The position numbers were made by a program, and so were the translations under genes. A DNA stretch of 64,000 nt from Heliocidaris tuberculata (lineage: Eukaryota; Echinodermata; Echinoidea; Camarodonta; Echinometridae), in assembly GCA_025618425.1 (NCBI GenBank), contig CM046852.1, positions 693,704 to 757,703 of the forward strand. The letters run 5' to 3'. Below the pieces are notes generated by a model that saw only the letters and a program-made list of their open reading frames with translations, was not told where the DNA came from and ran no database searches. Below, piece by piece: positions 32,170 to 45,822 of this stretch (the stretch's first letter is position 1; every line of letters starts with the position of its first letter).

Positions 32170-32605
32170 TTAAAGTAATGGGAAATTTGAAAGAGAAAGG
32201 ATGAGAGGAAGAGCTAGAGAGAAAGAGAGAGAGAGAGAAGGGCAGGGTGGGATCGGAGAAAAAGAAGTAATGTACATGTAGAGTGGGAAAGAAAAATGAA
32301 AGAAAAAAAGAGAGATGGAGAGATAATGAAAGAGAGAGAAGGGCAGAGTGGATCGCAGAGTAGGGGGAGAGGAATGAAAGTGAAAGGGAGAGAAAGAAAG
32401 GTTTAAGGAGAGGAAGCAGTAGAAAGAGATGAAAAGGAGAGCTACATTACATGCAAGAGGAATTGGGGAAAGAAAGAAAGGAAAAAGATAATAGGAGTAA
32501 ATGAAAATGGAGGCAAGGGAGGGAAATTTGGAGAAGAGAGAAAGAGGAGAAACGGGTAGATGGAAGAGAAAATCAGCAATGAAAAAGGAGCAGAAGTCGA
32601 ACATG
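32170..32605. repeat. GA-rich low-complexity region
   Basis: Irregular AGAGAG, GAAAGAAAG and GGGAGAGG runs. The 144-codon Ser/Phe/Leu-rich minus-strand frame is an artefact of a pure pyrimidine strand. Confidence 0.9.
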
Positions 32606-35000
32606 AATCCAAAGAAATCACACCTTGACTACATTAAAAACTTGCATTCCACATTTTATTGAAGATAATAGTCTCTGATGAAGAATTTTATACATTCAGA
32701 AAAAACATGACACTGCTGCTTTGGAGAAAAGGTGTATCTTCAGACCTCTAAATCCTATGGCCACGATGGAATGTTAAACCCCCTTCAGTTTTGAACTACT
32801 TGTACATGCATCTTTCTTGTGACCCTATGTTTTATGATTGATATTTCTGCGAAGAAACGGTTTATGAAGGGCCCTATTGTATAACAAGGCCACCCTGCCT
32901 CAATAGGACTCGATAACTGTAAATAAAGAAAATTAAAATGACATGGTATGCCCCGTCATTTGCTATGAACAACCTGCACCAACCTGTTGCGTTGACCTAG
33001 CCCCCACCATTAACCACCCCTCCCCCCAAAAAAGAAAATGTTGTAACCGCATGTATTTCTTCAACTACGAAGCAAGTGCCTGAATGTGACATAATTTGGT
33101 GAAGGTAATGGTTTTGCTACACCCATAAACAAATAGAATCCATCTCATCCTGAATCACATTTGATCAATAAAATAAAACTAGGGCCTTCTAAATTTTTCC
33201 TGCCAGAAGAAACCGGATCTCCATCAGTGTTACATTCATGTACTCTACAAGCTGAAAGGGGGCATTCTCACTACAAGTGGTTTAACCTTCGCACACTCGT
33301 ACGATTAGAGGCCTGCACAGCATACAGTTGACCGTGTTTACAAGATTTCATGATATGATTCATATAATGTAATATCAAATTTTATACAGGTGAACTCCTA
33401 GAGAAGCATGACACTACACAGAAAACATCTTGTCAAAATGATAGATCAAAACATGTAGATACACACTAAATGTTAAAATTTCAAAAAATGGTAACCTGAA
33501 AACACAATCTTTTATTTTTAAAATTCCAACATTCCATTTGAGTTGTGGAATCAACAAAATGCAAGTCATCAACCAAAATAATTTCATTTCATGACAGTGT
33601 CACAGTTAAATTTGAAATTCAACCACTCACTAAACAGAACATATTGTACATTTTTTTGTCTACTATAATGGTAAATATATCTTTATGCCTTACATGATGA
33701 ACATAAAAAACTGATACAAAATTTGGCAGGCAATGGTAATGATGAATTTTATTATTATCATTTCATCATGGAGCCAACACAGAGTTCTGGAATAGTTGGA
33801 TATCTTTGTGGAAGACAAGTGCATACATCATGTATTAAAAAATTAAATTTGATCACAGATACAAAAAAGGCAAAGTGAGGAATACACAAAACTTTCTGCC
33901 GTTAAACATGGAAAGAAGTAGCTGAAAATAAACTTGAATAGTTGGTTGCACTGCATCTTAATATCGTACCATGATTACAATCTATATGATGCCAACAATA
34001 CACTAGTATATGTAGCTGTGATAAAAACCCCAAAATGACTATTCAAAACATACAGGAGGCCGAAGTGGCACAAACGAAATGAGATAGAATGAAGCAAAAA
34101 TAGGCGGCTTCAAATGATATGCCTTCTCAACGATAAATGATATGCCTTCTCAACGATAAATGGAATATTTCAAATAATCATTCATGCTACTACATATTCA
34201 AATAAAGCAATGATTTTTTTTTCTTCATAAAAAAGTACTTTTAATGAATGATGTTTGAGGTAAATTACAAAATGGCCTGAAATTCTAAAGGTTATCAAGT
34301 GCTGCATGTCTCAGAAAGAAATGGTGAGCAAATGAACAGATTTTTTTCTACACATTGAAGCAAAAATATCAAAATTTCATTTCCAACCTTTAATATCACT
34401 ACATTAAATCAGCCACAAGCTCCTTCAAAAGATAGCACGATCCCTCAGACCCATTACATCATAAAATATTTTCAAAACAATTTGTTTTCTACAGTTCCAG
34501 TTCAGCTAAGTTAATTAAAAACTCAACTAACAATACATTCATTTTGCTTGAAATGGCAACATATATAAAACTTCTTTTTAAAACATAGATTTCAGTGAAC
34601 AGACAACATCAATACAATGACTAAGCTATAGATTGTTGATGCAATACAAAAAATACTCATCATTATCATGATAAACTCTTGTATTCCCTCACTGAAATGA
34701 ACATGGTATTACATCTTCCTCTCAAACCTTCCACAGCCCCCCCCCCCCCCCCCCGAAAAAAAAAATGATGAATTGCTTGTTGAAACTTTATATACAATAT
34801 ATAATTCCCATCACCAAATCATGGCTACAAATTCCAATTTGTATAAATGATTTGATTGGCTACATAATGATACATATAGATGGCTTGTTAAGTTGTCATC
34901 GTTTCTCCTACTAAGGCCACATCAGATAAGAGATGACTATGATGAAAGTCTTCCGGTCTCCTGCCTCTAACATTGATCCAAGTCATCAATTGGATGGGAT
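32606..35000 (-). other. probable catalase 3' UTR and downstream
   Basis: Follows the catalase stop on the minus strand. About 2.3 kb of AT-rich sequence mostly free of shared repeats. Possible AATAAA signals read on the minus strand (TTTATT on plus) occur near 33748, 33514 and 32657; which is used cannot be decided here. Contains a 23-bp tandem duplication near 34117-34160 (ATGATATGCCTTCTCAACGA) and a C17 run at 34738-34754. Confidence 0.4.
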
Positions 35001-35371
35001 TTACAGGTTAGCAGTGGCGGTGGCCTGGGACTGAAAAGCGTAAAATTACGAATGAATTAAAAGCAATTGTGAGTTCTCTTGATGACCATAAGAAAAAAGA
35101 CAAAACCCTAAACCTCAAACATACTAACAAAATCCAACAAAGTTATCACCACATAATTTTAATCTATAAATGCCCTGTAAATAGCATCTGACAAATAATT
35201 CTGAAAGAGAATGGGTAATTGCTGAGTATTAGCAGAATAAAAAAGGCATTCCATGAAAAGTTGGGATGACATAAAGTCCTTGGCACAAAAAATACTCATC
35301 ATTATGATAAACTCTTGTATTCCCTCATTGAAATGAACATGGTATTACATCTTCCTCTCAAACCTTCCACA
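34648..35371. repeat. 85-bp direct repeats bracketing the last catalase exon
   Basis: A block from AATACTCATCATTAT to CTCTCAAACCTTCCACA lies at 34648-34735 and again at 35287-35371 with one 6-bp gap and about one substitution. The last coding exon (35001-35030) sits between them. Confidence 0.9.
35001..35030 (-). CDS. CAT: catalase last exon with peroxisomal targeting end
   Basis: Ten codons: SQATATANL and TAA, joined in phase 0 after a 6.3-kb intron; acceptor TTTACGCTTTTCAG. The tail is much shorter than the human linker, but the final ANL agrees with the atypical PTS1 of animal catalases (KANL in human). Thr instead of Lys precedes ANL. Confidence 0.85.
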   Translation of the reverse strand, partial: SQATATANL

Positions 35372-38300
35372 TCTAAATGCAATGTTGTCCCATGTATATA
35401 TATGGTCATTTTCACGGTAAAGGGTGTAACTCTGAAATATGAACATTTTTATCTCTAGTAATCTCATAAAGCTACAGAATTCAAAGATTTTTTGGCATAT
35501 GAGTCGCCTACTTGGGTGCTACCTTGGGTAGCATAGACATCTTCAGGGATTACTTCGTTAAATTTTGGCGGGCACATATGTGCCATAAATATGACCTTTT
35601 TAGTGTACACAAAATACATAGACATCTTTGTAAAGCCCTGCATTTTTTTCAGCAACAGTGAGGATTTTGCAGAATGCGAAGTTAGATGTTCAATGAAGAG
35701 TGCCAAAGAAGTTTTAATTGTCACTGCCCCTCTGTTTTTGAGGACAGGGTGTTGCAATTTGTCGTTTCGGAGACTTCATTTTCCATTAACAATAGTAAAC
35801 AAACTTTATGGTAAGAGCTATGGTGTGTAAAGTGCTTTCTATCATGTCATTTGTTCTTGATTAACACTTGATATCTGTACTTCCAACTAATGACAAAATT
35901 TGTATGATCACATTGCTTGTAAGAATTTTTTTAAAGCTTGACTGAGTGGAGCCAATTTTATTTCCGTTAGCTCATTTGAAGCCTCTGAAACAAACTATTC
36001 AGCCAGCTTGTACAAATATGAATACAGGAACTCATCCAATCAATATGTCAAAATGTAGTATATGGACCCCTAAGTCATTTGTCAATAAATAGTTGAGATA
36101 TTCCTAACTGTTAGAAAATAATGACAATACAAACTTTCCGTTAGCACTTGAAGCCTCTAAAACACTTGAAGCCTCCGAAAGAGCAAAAATATTATTTTCC
36201 CTTTTTTAAATACCTAGAATGATGTATTTCACTTTAAATCTGCATTGCAATTATATGTTAGGGTGTGCTGACTGCCCTGAAGTTAAAAGTAAATAGATAT
36301 CCTGGTAATTTTTTTCAAGACTTACTGATAACCAAAAAAAAAAAACCTGTTCCGGAGGCTTCATACTTTTGTTAACACCATATTTTTTGTCATTATGATC
36401 TCATAGATAGTGGAATGATTACAAATTTCCTATTTTCTGTTTGGTTTTGATCTAGTGAAGTGCAGGAATGCATTAGAAGTTATTGGATTTTAATTTTTTT
36501 AAAGATTTACAAGTAGTCAGTATTTCAGAAAGAAATTTTAACACCAATGCTATGTGTATTCACCTCTTTCCAACTTTGGTAATGTAAGGATGATTCACCA
36601 AATAAAAAATTAGTGAACACATGATTTCATCCAAGCTTTATGAATATTTCAATATATAAAATACTGAAATAAATCAATATATTTTTCCAAATTATCAGAC
36701 ATCCTTAATATTTATCCTATTTGTTTCGGAGGCTTCATTCAGTGTTAACCACATGTATCAAGCTCTTTCCCAAACCCCTATGATCAAATGGCACAGGCCA
36801 TATCCTTCAAAGACCATTTGTAACAGTAACAGAGACCTTTGGTGGGCAAAGAACCCTCTAGAACCTTTAGGGAAGCAGTGTCTACCATGCATTTTAAGAC
36901 AATGGAATAGACCATGAAGATCATAAATCATAATGACACGGTTACAGCATCATGTGCTAGCATCTCTTCCAGACAGGCATGAACACTGCATAAAACTCTC
37001 ATTTCCTTACTGTCATCCACAAGAATATACTAGAGGTAAGAACCTAATTTTTGTCCCTTATTACTTTGATGTGTTATTGTGATGGAAATGATGTGTGAAA
37101 ATATTCGTAGTGTGACTTGCCACTACAAAAAATAGTGAGGTCCAGTCAAGAACTTTGTTAGTATGTATGTACATGTACATTGTACCTCTAGATCATACTA
37201 TACTTGATGCTTTTGGTTTAAGATTAGTACTAAATGTTCAAATCAGACTCTTGATATGCATGCACAATGGTCAATTGGTAAAACAATGTATGAAATCACT
37301 CTACATATACATTTGGTGTAGGAACATTTTAAACAGGTTTTTCCTACAAATAAATGGTCAAAACAGATTGAAACAGGTCTGTCATTGATTAGTAGTACTA
37401 GAAGGTTGTTTGTAACGTACATGTACATGTACACATTAAGCATGATAAAGCATCCTTAGTGATGGTGCGTATACCCGTATACATTTTATGACTACTGAGC
37501 TATTTCTTAAACAACACATGGATAAATAATCAAATATTATGTAATGCACACGTATGCAAATATACGTTAAAGATGTACATCTAAAATCAAACAAAAATCA
37601 TTGTTTTTGAGTGAAAATATCAAGCTCAATAATAATCATGTAGAACTGGACTGTACTAAATTGTGTATTTTCATACAGGCTTGATCATTACAAGAGAAGA
37701 AACAAATGGTATTTAAAGATGAAGAAGGGACAAACATTATCTCTCACAGTAAAAATGCTGTTTCCTGCCAAGGCTTTTGATAAATCTGCTCAAACAAGTA
37801 GTAACAGATTTGAATACATGTAACATGCAGCATGGTAAAAGCTAGTTATAATTTGTACAGTCACCTAATACAGTTTTCACTTAATTTCAATTGTCAATTT
37901 TAATGTAAAAATTATTAAGTTCTAACTACTTTGGAATGTAATTCATTACCATTTTTATTTTGTCCCCTACTAATTTTGCAGGAAAAGAAAGGATCAAGAA
38001 AATGAGAAAAAGATAACAAAGCCACTCGAGTAACAACGGAGTGACAAAGGGTGTTGACAAGACAAGAAGAAGGAAAAGCATGATAACAAGATGACAAAAC
38101 AACGCACTGAGAAGATGACTGTGAATTGTCTTGAAAAGGGGTAAGCAATACATTTTCCCATGACTGACAATATAAATGTGGACAGATCAGGATACCAATT
38201 TATCCCTGTTTACTGATAATAGCTAATGCACAGTTATATACCTGAAATAATTGAATTCTCTGAAAAGACCTTTTATTTTGCTGTCAGATCTACACACTGA

Positions 38301-41300
38301 TTTTTCTAGCATATACATGTATATATATCAGCAGGTGTCATGGTACTGATCAAAGTTAACAAGGTGAATTCAAATATAGGACTATGAGATATTTCAAGGA
38401 AGTGAAATGGATTTTGAAAGCTGTTTTGCTGTTTTTTAATGAAAGTTTATTCTTATTTTGCTGCCAGGTAACATCTGTGATAAATGATGATTTCCAAGTC
38501 AAGTTCATGCGCAAGAATAGAGGAACATGTAGCCCTTCACCCCAAAACAGATGTAATGCAAAAGATGACTCTACCAACCATGACCCCAGCTGGCAGAGCT
38601 TACCTTTATAAGTTCAAAGAAGGAGAATTTGATATGTTGGCAGATAAAATTTATTTAAAAATAAGAATTAAAACACAGTGGTGTTCCAGGACCAACACAT
38701 GTAAATACTTACCTTACTATTGGTTTTCAGCTGACAGTCTATTATGGAGTACTGGGACATTTACTTTCTTTGCAGAAGTTGACTACTTAAAATAAGGCAT
38801 AAATTGAAGTACTAAGTTTCAAAAGTAGAGTTAGATTTCACTCGTTATTGTACCTGTTAATGGACTTATATGCTGTGTTATCATGTTTGAAATCTCAGAA
38901 ATATGAATGACTGTTTAAATGTTAAACACACAATGAACAAGTTCATGGAAGCCTACATGTAGACATACTGTACAGAAATTGCACTAAGAAGAAAATACAA
39001 CAAAGACACAAGTGTAGGGTAATGATACATGCACCAACCATTAATGGTTTCTATGTGAACAAGTTATGTAGGCCTACAGTTCAACATGATATCAGTAGTA
39101 AGGTTCAGTGTTGCTTTGTACTGTGCCTTTGTAAAGGACAATATAGTGTGTTAACATGTTTGAAGTCTCCGAAACAAGTACTTTTTACTAACGCCAAGTG
39201 AGAATATGTTCCTGAATATTTCACTTTTAATATGACAAAAGTGATTTCCTTGGAAATTACATACTTGACTGTATATTTCCTTGAGTATCAACATACATGT
39301 ACATATGTAGATTTAAAACCCAAATATGCATTCTGTTTAAGTACTGGCTTTCTTATGTTGTCTACTCAACAAAAATCTCATATATTAAGTAAAGATACTT
39401 TCTAGCGATGTATTAAACCAAGTATTTTTACTGTGTAAACAAATGTTTTAGGTGTTATGTTAATAATTTAACATATAATTATGAGTGATGTTGGATTTTA
39501 CTTAATGTGTTACCTAAGTAATGGAAAACATAGTATGTTAACATGAGTGAAGTCTCTGAAACAAGCATTGTCGTTAATCTGAAGCCTCCAAAAGATGTGT
39601 TTTGAACATTTCAACTGTTTTATCAGATGCAATTTTTCTTTAATTTGTAGTGCTACATGTACATGTATGTTACTTTAATAGCTGAATGTCCAGCCAAGGA
39701 CAATCCAACATAGGAAACGGTTGTCTTTGTTTTAGTTAACCATTAAGTCACAAATATAAGGTCTGACATTCTGTTGCTTGAGATATAAAGTTGGTCTACT
39801 ATGTTTAACATTAAAGAACAAATTTAAATTTCAATGAGTATTTTACCTAAATAGAGGGACTTATACAATGTTACCATGAATGAAGTCTCCGAAACACCTA
39901 ACACTGTTAACTGAAGCCTCCGAAACACACACATAAGAAATTTTCAACTTCCTCATTTGAAATGCGATTTCTTTGGAATTTTCGTTGGTAATTAGCCCTC
40001 ACTGAATGGTATTTATATAATAATTCTTACTTTGCTCTAACTCCTGGAAGATAGGTAAATTTTAAAATTTAAATGTCAAAGTCATATTTTGTCTTGAATT
40101 TGAAAAACACATCAACATTTTTCAAAGTGTGACCAAAAAGGCTTTTTAAGCCTTCAAGTACATTATGATGGCAAATGAAAAATGGCAACTGAATAGTGTT
40201 TGCCTAACAAATGTTGTCATTTAAGCAGGAGCATTAAAATGTTGTTTTTGTTCAAATTTATCACATTTGTCACATTTGTTCATTATTTTTCCAGGTTTCA
40301 CATGTAGTTTAAGCTCCAGAACCAAAAAAAAAATCCATAATTTAGACATTTCTAGTAACAATTTTAGTAGAAATGTTTATGGAAACATATTTTGACATTT
40401 TGACCCTGTTAGATAAAAGTTACACCCTTTACTGTGAAAATGACCAGATCTGTGTTGGAAAACTTCAAGGTTTATGTTTTCAGCTATTTTGTTCACATTC
40501 GGGGCTGGCCTAAACTTTACAACATACAATTATACAATTATTAGCGGAGCTCACCAGCCCTTTTCAGGGCTCTTATTCCTTGAAAGAATTACATGGTGTA
40601 ACCCTGAAAAAACCAAACCTACAATTCAGTTTCTCCACCATGAAAGTGTCGCTGATACTTCACTATATACATACAATTATTATATAACAGTGATTTCAAA
40701 ATATGTTCTCGAAATGAAGTTTCACTTTGAGTACTCGCATTAAGCTGAATTTACTCAATGATGAAGTTGAGTTCTGGTCATGAGATTAAATTGTGAAAGA
40801 AACTGTATCAAAGCAATGGGGAAAGGTTGATTATATAGCACATAAGAATTGGTGTACGCTGCAAGGTTTTGAAATCACCAAAATGATAAGAAATTGAACC
40901 AATCCTGCTAAGAGTAACATGCACTGCACATAGACATGTGTATATGGGAGAACACAAAAATGTTCGGCCCGAACATTTCAGCTGTTTCTTGCAGGGGGGA
41001 CATCTCTTCTTCCAAACTAACATAAAAAGAATGAGAAAGCTCACAAATTATTTTGTTACCTTTCCCTGAACTCAACCTTCTGCTGAAATGTCACTTGAGT
41101 TAAAATAAGGTGCCGAAAATGAATTATCATGTTATCACATATAAAAATGTCTCACACTTATTTTTTTCGCCCCAAATCTGATATTTTACTCATTTGAACG
41201 CTTTCTTTTGAGCTCAGAAGTTGGCATCCCTAGATTAGATTTATGATAGTAGTAATAGATCTATTCTAAAACCCAAACCAAGTCTAAGCCCTATCCCTAT

Positions 41301-44300
41301 ATCTTGGCAAAAACTTTTAAAATTTTGATGATCATCCATCCCCTGTATATTTTAGAATAGGACATACCTTGTATTCTGCAATCTTGGCCTCCAGACGCTT
41401 CCCCCACTCTGGGTCACACTTGCCCCACTGCTCCACCTGTGAGTTAAAACAAAACCATCATGTTACACACGATCACACTCAAACTCTTTAGGGATACATG
41501 TAGTTCACACGTGATTTTGAAGCTCGACGATAAATGTACATGTACACAGGCCTGTGAATGGGGTTTCACAAAAAGAGGGGAAAAAAGCTGAAAGTTTTCG
41601 TCACCATGATTCTACCTAATATCATACAATATGACCACAAGCCAGCAAATTCTATTGCAACAACACACACATCATTGTACACACAGACATTGTCACTCAC
41701 CACAAGAAAGTCCCATAGTCACCTCCAAAAATCCGTCTAAAAAGCCTAATTCCACCGTCAGAAATGCGGAATCGGCGCCATATTTCCAAAGCATGCGGGG
41801 CTTAAGTCCAATGCTAAGAAACAGGTTCGCCGAAAAAGCGTTAAAAATCAAGAAATCAGCGGTTTTGTGGCGAGTTTTTTTTTGCTTATCGCAAGCTACG
41901 AGTATGATGGTGTCGGCAAAAAACAAATGAAAATTCAAAACCCCCGTACCTGTCGATGCATTGACTTCATGTACAAAGTTGAATGCAAGTCCCGACTTGC
42001 CTTCATTCGACCGAATGCGCCGCACGCAACGCCTGTGATGAACAACCGATAAAATAGCGGAAATAGCACACAGGAAAAAGCGGAAATTGAAATCGGGCAG
42101 AATAATAAAAAAAACGGATTTCCGCTAAAAAGCGGAGATTTCACAGGCCTGTTTCTCCCCTCGATATCATATTCGATTGGCTAGGTATTGATGTGGTACT
42201 TAGTTTTTGAGCAAGATATTCCTTTATACTTTATGCAAATGTGTAGCATGGATCCAGCCAGATGGCCAAAAGGGGGCGGTGGAGGATCTGCCTCACCAGG
42301 CTTATTAAATGTGAGAGATAACGTCCATCACATGATGATTTCTCTCGTCTTTTTTCTTGATTTTGTCATTCATCACAGCTCGCCCCCTTTTTTTTGCAAC
42401 CTGCGAAATTACTTTGGTCCTCTCAAATCACCATCCCTCCCCCACCTCCTCTGAGATTCTGCAAAGCCATATTTCTTTCAGTTTGGACCATGTGTACACA
42501 ATATTCTGCCAAGAAGCCCAAGGCTTACCCATCCCTTGTGAAGTCAGAATCTCCAGGGCCCCGTTTCTATGACAAATTCACTCTCAGCCAATCAGATGCA
42601 AGGATTTCAGTAGCTTATAACAGTTACTGTAACTTGTTATTGATAACAAGTTTTAGGAAATGGGGCCCAGGACAGGGTTGCCATTAAGAATTCATGAGCA
42701 GGCCTAAAAATCGTCTACAATGATCTAAAGTTTGCGAACAAAAAGCCTAAAATAGGTCCTGAAAATCAACTGCTAGGGCCAGAATTCAGACTGTTGCCCC
42801 AAGAACTGGCATCCGTGTACAGGATGACTGACCACTGCGCAAAGTGGTATCACTTACAGCTCTCTTCTGCAGGAATTCCGCTGCGTCCTTGATGTGGGAG
42901 GCCATGTTGTCTACGGTGGCCTCGCGATCAGCTTCGGACAGGACATCACGCCAGAAAATTCCCACCTGGGTATAGTTGTCATCGTCGCCGGAATCGTAGC
43001 GGCCACACTCAGCGTTGACGGTAAACTTGCACTGCTCGTATTCCTTGTTGTCAACTGGTCCAGAGAAACTGTTGGGGAAGTAGTTGGGTGCTCCTCCTAA
43101 AAATTATTTAAAAAAACGATAAAGAAATAGGACATGGGGGGGGGGGGTGGGTAGCCTATGCTTTCAACTAACATCTGAGGCTACAGCTATAAACTCACAC
43201 AAACCATTTTTGAAGGGCAAATCCTGAAGAATTTCATGTTTAAAAATTACAAAGACTTGGGGATCCTTCTTCTTCTAGTAAGAGATAAATGATTACATAC
43301 GATGTGGCGATTTCATATTTTTTAAAAGCCAAATCTGTCAAGTCCCTGCCATAGGGTTTCCATGAAGCGATAGGGGTCTTACACTCACCCTGGTTGTCGG
43401 TGACGCACTGTGGTCCATCCCTCTGGTAGCTGCGGGTCCTGGCAGCGAAGGGGCAGTTGACAGGGATCTGGAGATAGTTGGTGCCCAGACGATGGCGATG
43501 GGTGTCCGAGTAGGAGAACAGACGTCCCTGTGGAGATATGGAGGAGTAGAAACGTTTAAATCAACCTGAACGCCTTGCAGAATCAGAAGTGTACAAATAT
43601 ACTTTTTATGCGTGTGTGTAATTGAGTTTTTACAGACGTGTATCAATCAGTTATGATTATTTAGTCTGGGGCCGACCTGTAACGTCGCCATCCGACAGAC
43701 GTGACTCAGTTTTGAACCAGGGTCCGCTGAATCAGTTTTATTACTTCCACTGTTAGCTGGATTACAGGCGCACGCCACAACGCCCAGTTTTTATGTCTTT
43801 CACTAGTCTCTTTTATACTCCAGTCACACAAATAATACCTACAACTGGACCCTGTTTCATAAAATTTGTTATTGATAACAACTAACACAAATCAATGACA
43901 AATTCGCTCTCAGCCAATCAAATTCAGTGATTTTGGTAGCTTATAACAGCTATTGTAACTTGTTATTGATAACAAGTTTTTTGAAACAGGGCCCAGACAG
44001 ACTATAAAATCAACATAATATTACACTCCCCTGAATGGCCAAGAATTTGGCGATTATTGGTTGGTTTGTCTATGTGACTAGGAAGTACATACATGTACAT
44101 GTATAATATTGTGTATATTAATTTTATACCCCTACTTGGACTCACTTAAATGTATTTATGGTAATCATTTGGCTTCGGCATTTCGTTTTTTGAGGTGGTT
44201 TTAGAGGTATCGTAGTCGAGTGGTTTGAACACTTGACGGGAGATGCAAAGGTCGTGGGTTCAAGCCCCGGTACGGCCTTTTAGCAAGACATTGAGACGTT

Positions 44301-45775
44301 GAGAGGTTCAAAATCATTGTTGTTTTATGGAAACTGACAATTTTTTCAACTTTCAACAAAATTAGCAACCATGTCTATTCTTTTCACAGACATTAATTAC
44401 ACCTTATTAGAACCATGTAGCACTAAAGAAAAATATAATTGTTGCCAATTTGAAGAACAAAATGTGATCAATTTAGCCCTTAAATAATTGTCCTGGGGGG
44501 ACAAGTGTCCTGTCTGTGATTTTTACCGTCTTATTTGCTCTCAGCCAATCAGATGTAAGGATTTCAGTAGCTTATAACAGCTATTGCAACTTATCATTGA
44601 TGACAAGTTTTGTAAAACAGGGCCCTGAAAGGGTGAACAAGGCTTCATAATGTTACCTGAAGCATCTTGTCCGGTGAGGGCTCAATGCCTGGGATCATGT
44701 GAGCTGGAGAGAAGGCGATCTGTTCCACCTCGGCAAAGTAGTTCTTCGGGTTTAGGTTCAGAACCATCTTACCAACAGGGATCAGTGGGTACTCCTTCTG
44801 GGACCACACCTAGTTCAAAAGGATACATAAAAATATATAAAAATAAACATGGCTTCAGTACACAAAGTGGCCTTAAAGACAAAAGTTGAGTTCTGGTCAT
44901 GAGATAACACTGTGAAAGAAATTCTCTCAAAGTAATAGACCTGTTTACTAATGTTTTTCAATTTATGCATGTTTCTCTCCAGAACCCCTAGTTACCAACT
45001 ATTTAGGATACCTGCTATGCATAATGGCATCTCTATGGATGGAATCCATTTTGCCTACATTAGTTGTTGTTGCTATGTTGGGCAAGCCTCTGGCAAGCTT
45101 ATGAGTCGTCAAGAGAAACTTTTGTTTAAGAAGTATGCATAAAATCAGTAAACAGGTCTATTGGAAAAGGTTGATCATGTCTACATAAAAACTGGTATAT
45201 ACTGTGAGGTTTTGGAATCATCAAAATGATAAGACAATTGACCCAGTCTCACTGAAAAGCACATGCACTGCACAAAGAAATCATGGGTATATGGGACTGC
45301 ACACACATGTGACATGAGTGTTTCAGCCCAAACACTTCAGCTACTTCTCGTCATATTTCAAATATGAGGGCATTTGAAAGAGCAGTCCTTTTCAGGGGGC
45401 ATTTCTACCACGATGTTCTTTTGAACTGACAAAAAAGGAATGAGAAAACTCACAAATTAGTTTTCACCCATCCCAGAACTGGACCTTCTCTTTAATATAG
45501 GTTTAATCTACACAAAATCATCGTCCATGTGGATGATAAATCTAAAGCTAGATGTATCTCAGAACAGGGTGATTCTGTGCAAAGTGTCCTGTATGACATA
45601 CAGTATGTCTTTTATCCATGTATACACCTATATTTCGTCCAAAAATAAAAATATCTTGATATGACCATTGAATAATTATATAATATTGAATGGCCTTGAG
45701 TGGGATACAAGGATATATCGCACGAGCTATGAGCATATTTCACAAGTCAGCACGACGAGTGAAATATTTTCAAAG

Positions 45776-45822
<47 letters not shown>

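Larger units (their letters stand above)
35404..40444. mobile_element. 5.0-kb TIR element in the last catalase intron
   Basis: Ends read GGTCATTTTCACGGTAAAGG...GTGTAACT on the left and the reverse complement on the right with one mismatch in 28 bp. No clear target duplication (left flank TATATAT, right flank AGATCT). Near each end, but not in the central 2 kb, lies an array of the motif TGAAGCCTCCGAAAC. A decayed coding fragment near 38467-38650 suggests descent from an autonomous element. Superfamily not assigned. Confidence 0.8.

Noticed and set aside
32170..32604. 144-codon Ser/Phe/Leu-rich frame
   Set aside because: A pure pyrimidine strand without stops; not coding.
44205..44277. Functional tRNA gene
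   Set aside because: A and B boxes are good, but the acceptor stem does not pair and no clean anticodon arm can be drawn.
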